Source: Antarcticibacterium arcticum
GTDB lineage: Bacteria > Bacteroidota > Bacteroidia > Flavobacteriales > Flavobacteriaceae
DNA length: 64,000 nucleotides
Assembly: GCF_007993795.1 (NCBI RefSeq)
Contig: NZ_CP042476.1
Span: forward strand, 1,798,001 to 1,862,000
Reading direction: 5' to 3'
The notes under the pieces: model-generated
The model's database searches: none
What the model was told of the DNA's origin: nothing
What the model saw: the letters and a program-made list of their open reading frames with translations, nothing else
Shown: positions 42,661 to 51,029 of the stretch, piece by piece
Layout of the letters: each line of letters begins with the position of its first letter
How positions within the stretch are numbered: position 1 is the first letter of the stretch
Position numbers and translations under genes: made by a program

Positions 42661-43592
42661 TTATTTTACCGCTACCAACTCCACATCAAATATAAGGGTA
42701 GCATTTGGAGGGATTACTCCCCCTGCTCCGCGCTCGCCATACGCAAGGTGCGAAGGAATTACAAAACGGGCTTTATCACCAACATGTAAAAGCTGAATTC
42801 CTTCATCCCATCCCTGGATCACCTGTCCTTTGCCCAATTTAAAATCTATAGGCTGATTCCTTGTAAAAGAAGAATCGAATACGCTGCCATCTGGCAACAT
42901 CCCTTTATAATGAACAGAAACTGTCTGGCCTTTTTCGGCTTTGGCTCCAGATCCTTTTTCCTCGATCTTATATCTTAGTCCGCTGGAAGTTTTTTCAAAT
43001 CCCTGGGAGATCTCCCCCATCAATTCTTCCTGCTGCTTTTTAGCTGCAGCTTCTCTTTCAGCTTTGGCGCCGTTAAAAGAACGGAATTCCTCAACCGCAT
43101 TAAATTTTTCAGCTGCTTCACCCTGGCGGATGATCTCTAATTTTTCAATTTTATCGCCTTGCTGCACTGCATCTACAACATCCTGTCCCTCTACAACACT
43201 ACCAAAAACTGTATGTTTTCCATCAAGCCATGGAGTGGCTATATGAGTTATAAAAAACTGGCTTCCATTGGTTCCGGGACCGGCATTGGCCATAGAAAGT
43301 TTTCCGGGAGCATCATGCGTAAGAGATGGGTGGATCTCATCTTCAAAGTTGTAACCAGGGCCTCCGGTTCCATTTCCCTTTGGGTCTCCCCCTGTATCAT
43401 AAAATCGGGGATCACCCTGTGAAATTTTAATCCGTCATAATAAGGTTTTCCCTGTGGGATGGCTTTATTCTCAAGATTCCCTTCGGCAAGGCCTACAAAG
43501 TTTCCTACTGTCCCCGGGGTTTTCTCATATTCAAGTGCTACAAGTATTTCACCTTTTGAAGTGTGAAATTTAGCATATAATCCGTCCTGCAT
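42661..43592 (-). pseudogene. Cyclophilin-FKBP fusion peptidylprolyl isomerase, frame broken as sequenced
   Basis: Two frames together encode one PPIase of about 310 aa. The N-terminal frame gives the cyclophilin start (AKFHTSKGEILVALEYEKTPGTVGNFVGLAEG ... FHRVIPDFMIQG). The second frame continues with GDPKGNGTGGPGYNFEDE and MANAGPGTNGSQFFITH, then a C-terminal FKBP domain (VHYKGMLPDGSVFDSS ... YGERGAGGVIPPNATLIFDVEL). The break is the C-run 43388-43392 on the plus strand (five; six needed). Both halves are otherwise intact, so a recent frameshift or a homopolymer miscall is likely. No signal peptide is visible, so it is probably a cytoplasmic folding catalyst. Confidence 0.88.
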
Positions 43593-44037
43593 AATGCTGT
43601 GTTTTTAGTTTAAGAATGCAAAGATAGTTTTTTTTAGTCTTTAGTCGTTAATCGTTAGATGTGAGTGGAGTATATGGGAGTTTGAGATTCATTCATTCGG
43701 GATTGGTAGCCCTAGGGTTTCCCGCAGATCACGCAGATTTCTTCGCAGATTAACGCGGATATTTGTTAGAAATCGGGAATTTGGGATTTGAGATTTGTTG
43801 ATTGTTAGGAGGTTCTGCCAGGACCTCTGCCCTCCGTCCTCTGTCCACTCCCCATCACTTGTCTCCCTGAGCGCAGTCGAAGGGTCTCTTAGTTAGTGAA
43901 TAGGGAATAGTGAATGGTTGTTAGGTGGTAGACGGTAGACGGTATAGGTTTTTGAACTGGGCACCTTGGAATTTGGAATTTGGAATTTGAAATTTGGAGT
44001 TTTTTCAACTCATAACCCATAACTCATAACTCCTTAC
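43593..44037. repeat. Gene-free gap with several repeat types and heptamer array H5
   Basis: No gene is visible in 445 nt. Heptamer words occur at 43633-43660 (TTTAGTC type), 43894-43949 (TAGTGAA, then TAGACGG), 43968-44002 (GGAATTT) and 44007-44041 (AACTCAT), the last running into the recQ stop. A CGCAGAT repeat lies at 43725-43760. An imperfect palindrome CCCTGAGCGCAGTCGAAGGG at 43865-43884 is repeated at about 52600. Confidence 0.85.
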
Positions 44038-46236
44038 TTAATTCGCTACCTCACTAATAAATTTTATCCTGTACAATCTAAGTTCCTCCTCATCGTAATC
44101 GCCGTCAAATTCCTCGAGGGCATCCTCGATCTTATCGGTTTGGCTTTCCAGGAAGTATTCGTGAATCTCCTCCTGCTGTTCCTCATCAAGGATATCGTCC
44201 AGCCAATACCCAATATTGAGTTTGGTACCGCTGTACACAATGGCTTCCATTTCCTTAATGAATTCGTTCATCTCCATTCCCTTTGCCGAGGCAATATCGT
44301 CCAGAGGTAATTTTCTGTCGACGCTTTGAATAATATAGAGCTTGAGGGCACTGTTGGCTCCGGTGGTTTTTACCACAAGATCATCGGGGCGGGTAATATC
44401 ATTGTCCTCAACATAGCGGCCTATGAGGTCTACAAATTCCTTCCCGAATTTTTTGGCTTTTCCTTCCCCTACACCGTGAATGTTACCCAACTCCTCCATT
44501 GTCATTGGATATTTCAGTGCCATATCCTCCAGGGAGGGATCCTGAAAGACCACAAAAGGAGGTACATTCTGCTTTTTGGCCACCTTTTTCCGCAATTCCT
44601 TCAGCATTTTAACCAGGGTCTCATCTACCATATTTCCGGCAGCTTTGGACGGGGTTACAACCGCTTCTGTTACACTATCAAAAATATGGTCTTCGGTCAT
44701 CATAAAAGAGGAAGGTTTCGCAAGAAATTTTTCCCCTTTGGTAGTAATGCGCACCACGCCATAGGTTTCAATATCCTTTTTCAGCATTCCGGCCACGAGC
44801 ACCTGGCGAATCAATGCCATCCAGTATTTTGAATCCTTGCTTTTCCCTTTTCCGAAAAGCGGATGTTCATCTGTCTTATGGGAAATTATTAAGGCGTTGG
44901 CCTTTCCAATCATGGTGTTTACCACATCCTTGGCTTTATAAATCTGGTTGGTCTCCTTAACTGTCTTCAGCAGTAATTCTACATCTTCCTGTGCTTCATG
45001 TTTCTTCTTGGGGTTCCGCACATTGTCATCCATGGAAGCACCTTCTCCGGAAACTTCATCAAATTCTTCCCCAAAATAATGCAGGAGAAATTTTCTCCGG
45101 GAAACAGAAGTTTCGGCATAAGCCACAACTTCCTGCAACAAAGCCTGCCCTATTTCCTGCTCGGCAACAGGTTTGCCGCTCATAAATTTCTCAAGCTTCT
45201 CAATATCTTTATATGAATAGAAAGCAAGGCAATGGCCTTCGCCCCCATCCCTTCCGGCACGGCCTGTTTCCTGGTAATAACTTTCAAGGCTTTTAGGAAT
45301 ATCATGGTGAATTACAAAACGCACATCCGGTTTATCTATTCCCATTCCAAATGCGATAGTGGCTACCACCACGTCTACATCTTCCATAATAAACATGTCC
45401 TGGTGTTTCACCCTGGTCTTTGCATCCAGACCTGCATGATAAGGCACGGCAGAAATTCCGTTTACCTGTAAAGTTTGGGCCAGCTCCTCAACGCGTTTTC
45501 GGCTAAGGCAATATATGATTCCCGACTTTCCTGCGTGCTGTTTTACAAATCTTATAATATCTGCATCCACACTCCGGGTTTTCGGTCTTATCTCATAATA
45601 AAGATTGGGCCTGTTAAAACTGGCCTTAAAGGTATTGGCATCGGTAATGCCCAAATTTTTCAGAATATCCTCCTGGACCTTGGGCGTTGCGGTAGCCGTA
45701 AGCCCAATAATGGGAATATCATCTCCAATCCTTTTGATAATATGTCGTAAATTCCTGTATTCGGGCCTGAAGTCATGGCCCCACTCACTAATACAATGCG
45801 CCTCATCTACCGCAAGAAAAGAGATCTTTACAGTGCGCAGGAACTCAACATTTTCCTCTTTGGTGAGAGATTCGGGGGCAACATACAATAACTTCGTGAT
45901 GCCGTTTGTGATGTCCTCTTTTACCTGCTTTACTTCAGATTTATTCAGGGACGAATTAAGTACATGGGCAACGCCATGTTCCGAAGAGATCCCACGAATG
46001 GCATCCACCTGGTTCTTCATTAAAGCAATGAGGGGAGAAACTATTATGGCAGTACCATCTTCAATAAGGGCCGGGAGTTGATAGCACAGTGATTTTCCAC
46101 CACCCGTAGGCATTATCACAAAGGTGTTTTTCCGGTTTACAATACTTGTGATTACCTGTTCCTGAAGGCCCTTAAACTGGCTAAACCCAAAGTACTTTTT
46201 AAGCTGTTTGTATAAGTCGATTTCGGTAGAACCCAT
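44038..46236 (-). CDS. recQ: ATP-dependent DNA helicase RecQ
   Basis: 732 aa. SF2 motifs: Walker A GGGKSLCYQLPA, motif II DEAHC, TATATPKVQEDI, and motif VI ETGRAGRDG. The RQC region and an HRDC domain (NVPPFVVFQDPSLEDMALKYP) follow, with an acidic extension at the C-terminus. The zinc-binding Cys residues expected after SRRKFLLHYFGEEF are absent: Ala, Ser and Asp occupy these positions. It unwinds DNA 3'-5' in recombination and fork repair. The stop codon lies within heptamer repeat DNA. Confidence 0.95.
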   Translation of the reverse strand: MGSTEIDLYKQLKKYFGFSQFKGLQEQVITSIVNRKNTFVIMPTGGGKSLCYQLPALIEDGTAIIVSPLIALMKNQVDAIRGISSEHGVAHVLNSSLNKSEVKQVKEDITNGITKLLYVAPESLTKEENVEFLRTVKISFLAVDEAHCISEWGHDFRPEYRNLRHIIKRIGDDIPIIGLTATATPKVQEDILKNLGITDANTFKASFNRPNLYYEIRPKTRSVDADIIRFVKQHAGKSGIIYCLSRKRVEELAQTLQVNGISAVPYHAGLDAKTRVKHQDMFIMEDVDVVVATIAFGMGIDKPDVRFVIHHDIPKSLESYYQETGRAGRDGGEGHCLAFYSYKDIEKLEKFMSGKPVAEQEIGQALLQEVVAYAETSVSRRKFLLHYFGEEFDEVSGEGASMDDNVRNPKKKHEAQEDVELLLKTVKETNQIYKAKDVVNTMIGKANALIISHKTDEHPLFGKGKSKDSKYWMALIRQVLVAGMLKKDIETYGVVRITTKGEKFLAKPSSFMMTEDHIFDSVTEAVVTPSKAAGNMVDETLVKMLKELRKKVAKKQNVPPFVVFQDPSLEDMALKYPMTMEELGNIHGVGEGKAKKFGKEFVDLIGRYVEDNDITRPDDLVVKTTGANSALKLYIIQSVDRKLPLDDIASAKGMEMNEFIKEMEAIVYSGTKLNIGYWLDDILDEEQQEEIHEYFLESQTDKIEDALEEFDGDYDEEELRLYRIKFISEVAN

Positions 46237-46258
46237 TCAATTGTCTTACAATTTTACA

Positions 46259-46266
46259 TACATTTG
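46259..46266 (+). promoter_or_regulatory. -7 element of kpsF
   Basis: TACATTTG matches TAnnTTTG; an upstream TTG is 15 nt away, slightly close. It lies 55 nt ahead of the start. Confidence 0.5.
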
Positions 46267-46273
46267 CACTAAT

Positions 46274-46303
46274 TAAAGATACATATTTCTTTAGTATTCA
46301 CAA
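46274..46303 (-). promoter_or_regulatory. Promoter of recQ
   Basis: On the minus strand TTG (46301-46303), a 19-nt spacer and TATCTTTA (46274-46281) match the TTG / TAnnTTTG pattern with one mismatch. Confidence 0.5.
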
Positions 46304-46320
46304 TTCATAATATTACTAAT

Positions 46321-47286
46321 TTGAAACTGGAAGAAAAAATCCTTTCCATAGCCAAAGACACCATATCTATTGAAGCAAAGGCGATCGCCGCGCTTGAAAA
46401 TCTTCTCACACCTCAATTTGCTGATGCTGTTCAATATATCTATAACTCGAAAGGCAGGGTAATTATTACAGGTATTGGGAAAAGTGCCATAATTGCCAGC
46501 AAGATCGTAGCTACATTAAACTCTACCGGCACTCCCGCAGTTTTTATGCATGCGGCAGATGCCATTCACGGCGACCTTGGCAGTATTCTGGAAGATGATG
46601 TGGTAATTTGTATCTCAAAAAGCGGGAATACCCCGGAGATAAAAGTACTGGTACCACTTATTAAGAATTTTAAAAACAAGATAATTGCCATCACAGGAAA
46701 TATAGATTCTTTTCTGGCCCAGCAATCCAATTACGTGTTAAATACGTATGTAGAAAAGGAAGCCTGCCCCAATAATCTCGCTCCTACCACCAGCACTACG
46801 GCGCAACTGGTAATGGGCGATGCGCTTGCAATATGCCTTCTTAACCTGAGGGAATTTTCAAGTAAAGATTTTGCAAAATACCACCCGGGCGGGGCGCTTG
46901 GAAAAAAATTATATTTGAGAGTGAGTGATATTACATCCCAGAATTTAAAACCCCAGGTATCTCCGGAAACCAATGTACGGGATGTGATTGTTGAAATTTC
47001 AGAAAAAATGCTGGGAGTAGCAGCTGTTATTGAGAACGGAGCTGTTGCGGGAATAATTACCGATGGTGATATACGCCGAATGTTGAAAGATCACGATACT
47101 TTTACACATCTCACGGCGGCCGATATTATGAGTCCGGGCCCAAAGACCATAGATCAGGATGCCATGGCTGTAGATGCCCTGGATATGCTGGAACAATACA
47201 AAATTACGCAATTAATAGCCGTAGAGAACGGCAAATACGCCGGAGTGGTGCATATTCATAATTTAATACGAGAAGGAATTTTATAA
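46321..47286 (+). CDS. KpsF/GutQ family arabinose-5-phosphate isomerase
   Basis: 321 aa starting with TTG (LKLEEKILSIAKDTISIEAKAIAAL fits the family start; no nearby in-frame ATG gives a full N-terminus). The SIS domain has GRVIITGIGKSAIIASKIVATLNSTG and the CISKSGNTPEI loop. Two CBS domains follow (VSPETNVRDVIVEISEK; MSPGPKTIDQDAMAVDAL). It makes arabinose-5-phosphate for Kdo in lipopolysaccharide. The gene overlaps tatC by one base (TAATG). Confidence 0.92.
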   Translation: MKLEEKILSIAKDTISIEAKAIAALENLLTPQFADAVQYIYNSKGRVIITGIGKSAIIASKIVATLNSTGTPAVFMHAADAIHGDLGSILEDDVVICISKSGNTPEIKVLVPLIKNFKNKIIAITGNIDSFLAQQSNYVLNTYVEKEACPNNLAPTTSTTAQLVMGDALAICLLNLREFSSKDFAKYHPGGALGKKLYLRVSDITSQNLKPQVSPETNVRDVIVEISEKMLGVAAVIENGAVAGIITDGDIRRMLKDHDTFTHLTAADIMSPGPKTIDQDAMAVDALDMLEQYKITQLIAVENGKYAGVVHIHNLIREGIL

Positions 47287-48131
47287 TGGGAAAAGTAAAA
47301 ACACCTCATGATGAAATGTCCTTTTTGGACCATCTGGAAACTTTACGCTGGCATTTAATACGTGCTACGCTCGCCATACTTATTGCCGGTATAATAGCTT
47401 TTTTGGCCAAGAGCTTCATTTTTGACGTCCTGCTTTTCGGCCCTCGTAATGCCGATTTCTGGACCTATGATATCTTATGCCGGATCTCCAATTTTGTAGG
47501 AGTGGATGGCGGATTCTGTTTTGACGAAATGCCCTTCCGCATACAAAGCCGGACCATGGGTGGACAATTTTCTGCTCATATCTGGGTGGCATTAACCGCC
47601 GGTTTCATTATTGCCTTCCCTTATGTGATCTATGAATTCTGGCGATTTGTGGCGCCTGCAATGAAGGAAAATGAAAAGCGCAATGCCAAAGGATTTATCT
47701 TTATTTCCTCAATTCTGTTCTTCCTGGGAGTACTTTTTGGATATTATGTAGTAACCCCACTATCCATTAATTTCCTCGGAAAGTACCAGGTAAGTGCCGA
47801 TGTTTTTAATGATTTTGACCTCGCAAGTTACATAAGCCTGGTAAGGGCTTCGGTGATTGCCAGCGGACTCTTATTTGAGCTCCCAATCATCATATATTTT
47901 TTAACCAAAGTTGGTGTTGTAACCCCTCAATTTCTTCGGAAATACAGAAAATATGCCCTGGTTATTATCCTCATCGTATCAGCAATTATTACTCCGCCGG
48001 ATATTGTGAGTCAGATAATTGTTGCCATACCCGTACTTATCCTGTATGAAGTGAGTATTTTTATTTCAAGGATCGTTTACCGCAAAGAAGAAAAAGAATT
48101 AAGGGCTTCTAAAGCTCTCACAAAAAAATAA
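47286..48131 (+). CDS. tatC: Twin-arginine translocase subunit TatC
   Basis: 281 aa. It has six TM helices with the N-terminal EMSFLDHLETLRWHLIRA motif and the conserved WVALTAGFIIAFPYVIYEFWRFVAPAM segment. A first periplasmic loop enlarged by GVDGGFCFDEMPFRIQ is typical of Bacteroidota TatC. It recognises twin-arginine signals for export of folded proteins. TatA is not adjacent. It is translationally coupled to the upstream isomerase. Confidence 0.95.
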   Translation: MGKVKTPHDEMSFLDHLETLRWHLIRATLAILIAGIIAFLAKSFIFDVLLFGPRNADFWTYDILCRISNFVGVDGGFCFDEMPFRIQSRTMGGQFSAHIWVALTAGFIIAFPYVIYEFWRFVAPAMKENEKRNAKGFIFISSILFFLGVLFGYYVVTPLSINFLGKYQVSADVFNDFDLASYISLVRASVIASGLLFELPIIIYFLTKVGVVTPQFLRKYRKYALVIILIVSAIITPPDIVSQIIVAIPVLILYEVSIFISRIVYRKEEKELRASKALTKK

Positions 48132-48138
48132 TATTGCT

Positions 48139-48486
48139 ATGTCAAATCAGGTAGAAGAATTTAATGAATACCGGCAACGGATGAATGATGTGATCTTGAA
48201 AGATAACAATAAGATCATAAAACGCATTTTTAACCTGGATACCAACGCTTATGCCCCCGGCGCCCTGGATGTAAAAACCAAAGAACTTCTGGGCCTTGTA
48301 GCCTCCACAGTTTTACGCTGTGACGACTGTATAAAATATCACCTTGAAACCTCTTATAAAGAAGGCCTTTCCAAAGAAGAGGTTGTTGAAGCCCTTGGCA
48401 TCGCCACCCTCGTTGGCGGCACCATCGTGATCCCGCATTTAAGGAGGGCTTATGAGTTTTGGGAGGAACTTGAAAAACTGGGTTAG
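48139..48486 (+). CDS. Carboxymuconolactone decarboxylase (AhpD-like) family protein
   Basis: 115 aa. The core helix pair has KTKELLGLVASTVLRCDDCIKYHLETS, with CxxC and downstream His as in AhpD-type peroxidatic/disulfide reductase sites. ALGIATLVGGTIVIPHLRRAYEF follows. It starts 7 nt after tatC and is probably in the same operon. Antioxidant function is plausible but unproven. A heptamer array begins 3 nt past its stop. Confidence 0.9.
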   Translation: MSNQVEEFNEYRQRMNDVILKDNNKIIKRIFNLDTNAYAPGALDVKTKELLGLVASTVLRCDDCIKYHLETSYKEGLSKEEVVEALGIATLVGGTIVIPHLRRAYEFWEELEKLG

Positions 48487-48488
48487 AA

Positions 48489-48544
48489 GTTGTGAGTTGT
48501 GGGTTGTGAGTTGTGAGTTGTCAGTTGTGGGTTGTCAGTTATCG
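48489..48544. repeat. Heptamer array H6 (left flank of four-helix gene)
   Basis: Eight consecutive 7-nt words: GTTGTGA, GTTGTGG, GTTGTGA, GTTGTGA, GTTGTCA, GTTGTGG, GTTGTCA, GTTATCG. Consensus GTTGTSR. It starts 3 nt after the AhpD-like stop. Confidence 0.93.
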
Positions 48545-48632
48545 GTTTTTAATTTTAGGGGGTTGATGTAATGTGTAAAAAAACAAGTATTTTGGTTTTT
48601 TTCCTATTTATTAAGATCAACACCATTTTTTT

Positions 48633-48995
48633 ATGAAAAGCTATAAGGACCTTGACATCTATAATCTGGCTTTTGATTATGCTATTGAAGTGCATAAATT
48701 ATCCCTAAAGCTTCCTAAATTCGAGTTATATGAACAGGGTAGTCAGGTAAGAAGATCTTCCAAGGGTATAAAAGATGCAATTGTTGAAGGATATGGAAGA
48801 AGAGCTTACAAGAAAGATTTTTTAAAATTTCTGGTCTATGCACACGCTTCACTATTAGAGTGTATTTCCCAACTGGAAATGATCGGCGAATTATATGAAA
48901 TTGAAGGTGTGGTGGAATTAATAAGTAAATATAATTTACTGGGAGGTAAGATTTTTGCATTTATTCAATATGTTGAAAAAAATTGGAAGACCTAA
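48633..48995 (+). CDS. Four-helix-bundle protein (S23/IVP, Avd-like)
   Basis: 120 aa. The family pattern is YKDLDIYNLAFDYAIEVHKL, then EQGSQVRRSSKGIKDAIVEGYGRRAYKKDFLKFLVYAHASLLE, predicting four amphipathic helices. Members were named from intervening sequences in 23S rRNA, and the fold is shared with Avd of diversity-generating retroelements, a nucleic-acid and reverse-transcriptase partner. No rRNA, reverse transcriptase or variable repeat is nearby. The gene is bracketed by inverted arrays of GTTGTSR heptamers 88 nt upstream and 4 nt downstream, suggesting a discrete unit of about 0.55 kb inserted between the AhpD-like gene and lptB. Confidence 0.9.
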   Translation: MKSYKDLDIYNLAFDYAIEVHKLSLKLPKFELYEQGSQVRRSSKGIKDAIVEGYGRRAYKKDFLKFLVYAHASLLECISQLEMIGELYEIEGVVELISKYNLLGGKIFAFIQYVEKNWKT

Positions 48996-48998
48996 AGA

Positions 48999-49033
48999 AA
49001 CCGACAACTCACAACTCACAACCGACAACCGGC
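48999..49033. repeat. Heptamer array H7 (right flank, inverted)
   Basis: Five words: AACCGAC, AACTCAC, AACTCAC, AACCGAC, AACCGGC. Read on the minus strand they are the GTTGTGA/GTTGTCG type of array H6, so the two arrays form an inverted pair around the four-helix gene. Confidence 0.93.
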
Positions 49034-49082
49034 CATGAGGGATGGTCAATAAAATTGTAATTTTACAGCATACTCAGTATTC

Positions 49083-49823
49083 ATGAAACTATTCGCAGAA
49101 AATTTAGTAAAGGCCTACAAGGGCAAGGAAGTGGTAAAAGGGATATCGGTAGAGGTGAATCAAGGGGAGATCGTTGGTTTGCTGGGGCCGAACGGAGCCG
49201 GGAAAACCACTTCTTTTTATATGATCGTGGGGCTTATAAAGCCCAATGGCGGGAAGATCTTTTTAGACAATCAGGATATTACAAAATTCCCAATGTATAA
49301 GCGCGCGCAATACGGTATTGGATACTTGGCGCAGGAGGCATCGGTTTTTAGAAAATTAAGCATAGAAGATAATATTATGAGTGTGCTGGAGCTCACAAAA
49401 CTCAGCAAAAAAGAGCGGATCCATAAAATGGAGTCCCTTATTGAAGAGTTTGGCCTTGGCCATATCCGCAAGAACCGTGGAGACCTTTTAAGCGGGGGGG
49501 AACGCCGCCGAACCGAGATAGCTCGTGCTCTGGCAACCAATCCGCATTTCATCCTTCTCGATGAACCTTTTGCAGGTGTAGATCCCGTCGCTGTAGAAGA
49601 TATTCAGCGTATTGTAGCCCAGTTAAAAAACAAGAACATCGGAATTCTTATCACAGATCATAACGTACAGGAAACCCTTGCAATTACAGACAGGACCTAC
49701 CTTATGTTTGAAGGAAATATCCTGAAACACGGTGTGCCCGAAGAACTCGCTGCCGATGAAATGGTGCGTAAGGTCTATCTGGGAAAGAACTTCGAATTAA
49801 GGAAGAAAAAGATATTTGAGTAA
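49083..49823 (+). CDS. lptB: LPS export ABC transporter ATP-binding protein LptB
   Basis: 246 aa. Walker A is LLGPNGAGKTTSFYMIVG, signature LLSGGERRRTEIARAL, Walker B FILLDEPFAGVDP and the H-loop LITDHNVQE. The FAGVDPVAVEDIQ segment is typical of LptB. It powers lipopolysaccharide extraction with LptFGC, which are elsewhere. Its seven-G run in SGGE is in frame, so long G runs are not always miscounted in this sequence. Confidence 0.95.
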   Translation: MKLFAENLVKAYKGKEVVKGISVEVNQGEIVGLLGPNGAGKTTSFYMIVGLIKPNGGKIFLDNQDITKFPMYKRAQYGIGYLAQEASVFRKLSIEDNIMSVLELTKLSKKERIHKMESLIEEFGLGHIRKNRGDLLSGGERRRTEIARALATNPHFILLDEPFAGVDPVAVEDIQRIVAQLKNKNIGILITDHNVQETLAITDRTYLMFEGNILKHGVPEELAADEMVRKVYLGKNFELRKKKIFE

Positions 49824-50479
49824 GAAGCGCCCCCCAACCCCCAAAGGGGAGTTTCTAACTCAGGCGGTTTTGAAATAGTTTTTAGTTGTTTTCCACTTTG
49901 CCCCTTCTTAGAGGGTGACGAAAAATGGATTAAACTTCAAACTCAAATTTACCTAAATCAATCCCCCCCTTTAGGGCCGGGGAAAGGAATTGATTCAATC
50001 CATCAATTTTATCTTTTCCGCTTTGCCCCTCCCTAAAGGGTGACGGAAAAAGGATTAAACTTCCAACTCAAATTTACCTGCTACAATGCACTCTTTTTAG
50101 GACCGGGGAAAGGAATTGATTTAATCCATCTATTTTATCTTTTCCGCTTTGCCCCTCCCTAAAGGGTGGCGGAAAAGTATTAATATTAATCTTCAAATTA
50201 AAATTTTCCCTCAATCAATAGACTCCCTTTAGGGCCGGGGAAAGGAATTGATTTGATCCATCTATTTTATCTTTTCCGCTTTGCCCTCCCTAAAGGGTGA
50301 CGGAAAAAGGATTAAACTTCCAACTCAAATTTACCTGCTACAATGCACTCTTTTTAGGACCGGGGAAAGGAATTGATTTAATCCATCTATTTTATCTTTT
50401 CCGCTTTGCCCCTCCCTAAAGGGTGGCGGAAAAGTATTAATATTAATCTTCAAATTAAAATTTTCCCTCAATCAATACA
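49824..50479. repeat. Tandem array of about 125-bp units linked to DUF559 element
   Basis: No gene is visible in this stretch. An anchor at 49893 (CCACTTTGCCCC, diverged) and CCGCTTTGCCC anchors at 50018, 50144, 50276 and 50401 give periods of 125, 126, 132 and 125. Four units contain a left end (CTCCCTTTAGGGCCGGGG-like), about 25 nt of filler and a right end (CCGCTTTGCCCCTCCC, then TAAAGGG), separated by 45-nt spacers. Units at 50018 plus 50144 are repeated almost exactly at 50276 plus 50401, a second-order duplication of about 257 bp. Confidence 0.9.
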
Positions 50480-50955
50480 CTCCCTTTAGGGCCGGGGATA
50501 GGAATTAATTATTTCTTCTATTGCCACTAAAACTTTTTCTATCCTATTTATTACTTCCTCATTTGAAAATCTTAATATCGTCAGATCTTGAAACTCTATT
50601 ATTTCACTTCGTTCTTTATCTTTCAATTTTTGAGCCGGGCTTTCATGATAACCTCCATCTACCTCAATAACTAATTTAAGGCTGTGGCAATAAAAATCCA
50701 CGATAAAAATATGTAAAGGGTGTTGACGCCTAAATTTATAACCCCAGCTATTATTTTTTAATCTATTCCAAAGAAGTTTTTCCGGTTCAGTCATATTCTT
50801 TCTCAAGATCTCAGCCTTTGCAAAATTCTCAGGCGGAGCACCTTTATACATGCTGTTATCGTGATATGGATTATATCTTTTCACTCACTAATTTTAGAAA
50901 TGGGATTGAATCATTCTCATACTCTTTTTCCGCTTTGCCCCCTAAAGGGCGGCAG
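50480..50955 (-). mobile_element. Candidate DUF559-carrying repeat element
   Basis: The left end CTCCCTTTAGGGCCGGGG (50480) and right end CTTTTTCCGCTTTGCC (50923) plus CCCTAAAGGG-like palindrome bracket the DUF559 gene in the same relative order as in the miniature units to the left. A further left-end copy sits at about 50999-51030. The ends are inverted relative to each other (CCCTTTAGGG core), and the element looks like a full-length version of the tandem units. Transposition is not demonstrated. Confidence 0.6.
50486..50884 (-). CDS. DUF559 endonuclease-domain protein
   Basis: 132 aa. It has the typical N-terminal FAKAEILRKNMTEPEKLLWNRLKN and then FRRQHPLHIFIVDFYCHSLKLVIEVDGGYH. The latter carries the VSR/PD-(D/E)xK-like residues (D in VDFY, E-x-D in IEVDG, a downstream Lys/Arg). 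The last residues NSYPRP and the stop are encoded by the repeat's left end (CGGGG plus CCTTTAGGG on the plus strand), so the gene and the repeat share sequence. No toxin or restriction partner is adjacent. DNA cleavage is inferred from the fold. Confidence 0.88.
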   Translation of the reverse strand: MKRYNPYHDNSMYKGAPPENFAKAEILRKNMTEPEKLLWNRLKNNSWGYKFRRQHPLHIFIVDFYCHSLKLVIEVDGGYHESPAQKLKDKERSEIIEFQDLTILRFSNEEVINRIEKVLVAIEEIINSYPRP

Positions 50956-51029
50956 ACAAAGGATGAAACTTCAAACTCAAATTTACCTCAATCAATTCCC
51001 TCCCTTTAGGGCCGGGGAAAGGAATTGAT

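Noticed and set aside
48633..48995. rRNA intervening sequence inside a 23S gene
   Set aside because: No rRNA sequence lies on either side; the neighbours are protein genes (AhpD-like, lptB).
50480..50955. Restriction-modification or homing-endonuclease system
   Set aside because: No methyltransferase, no intron or intein context; DUF559 stands alone with its repeats.
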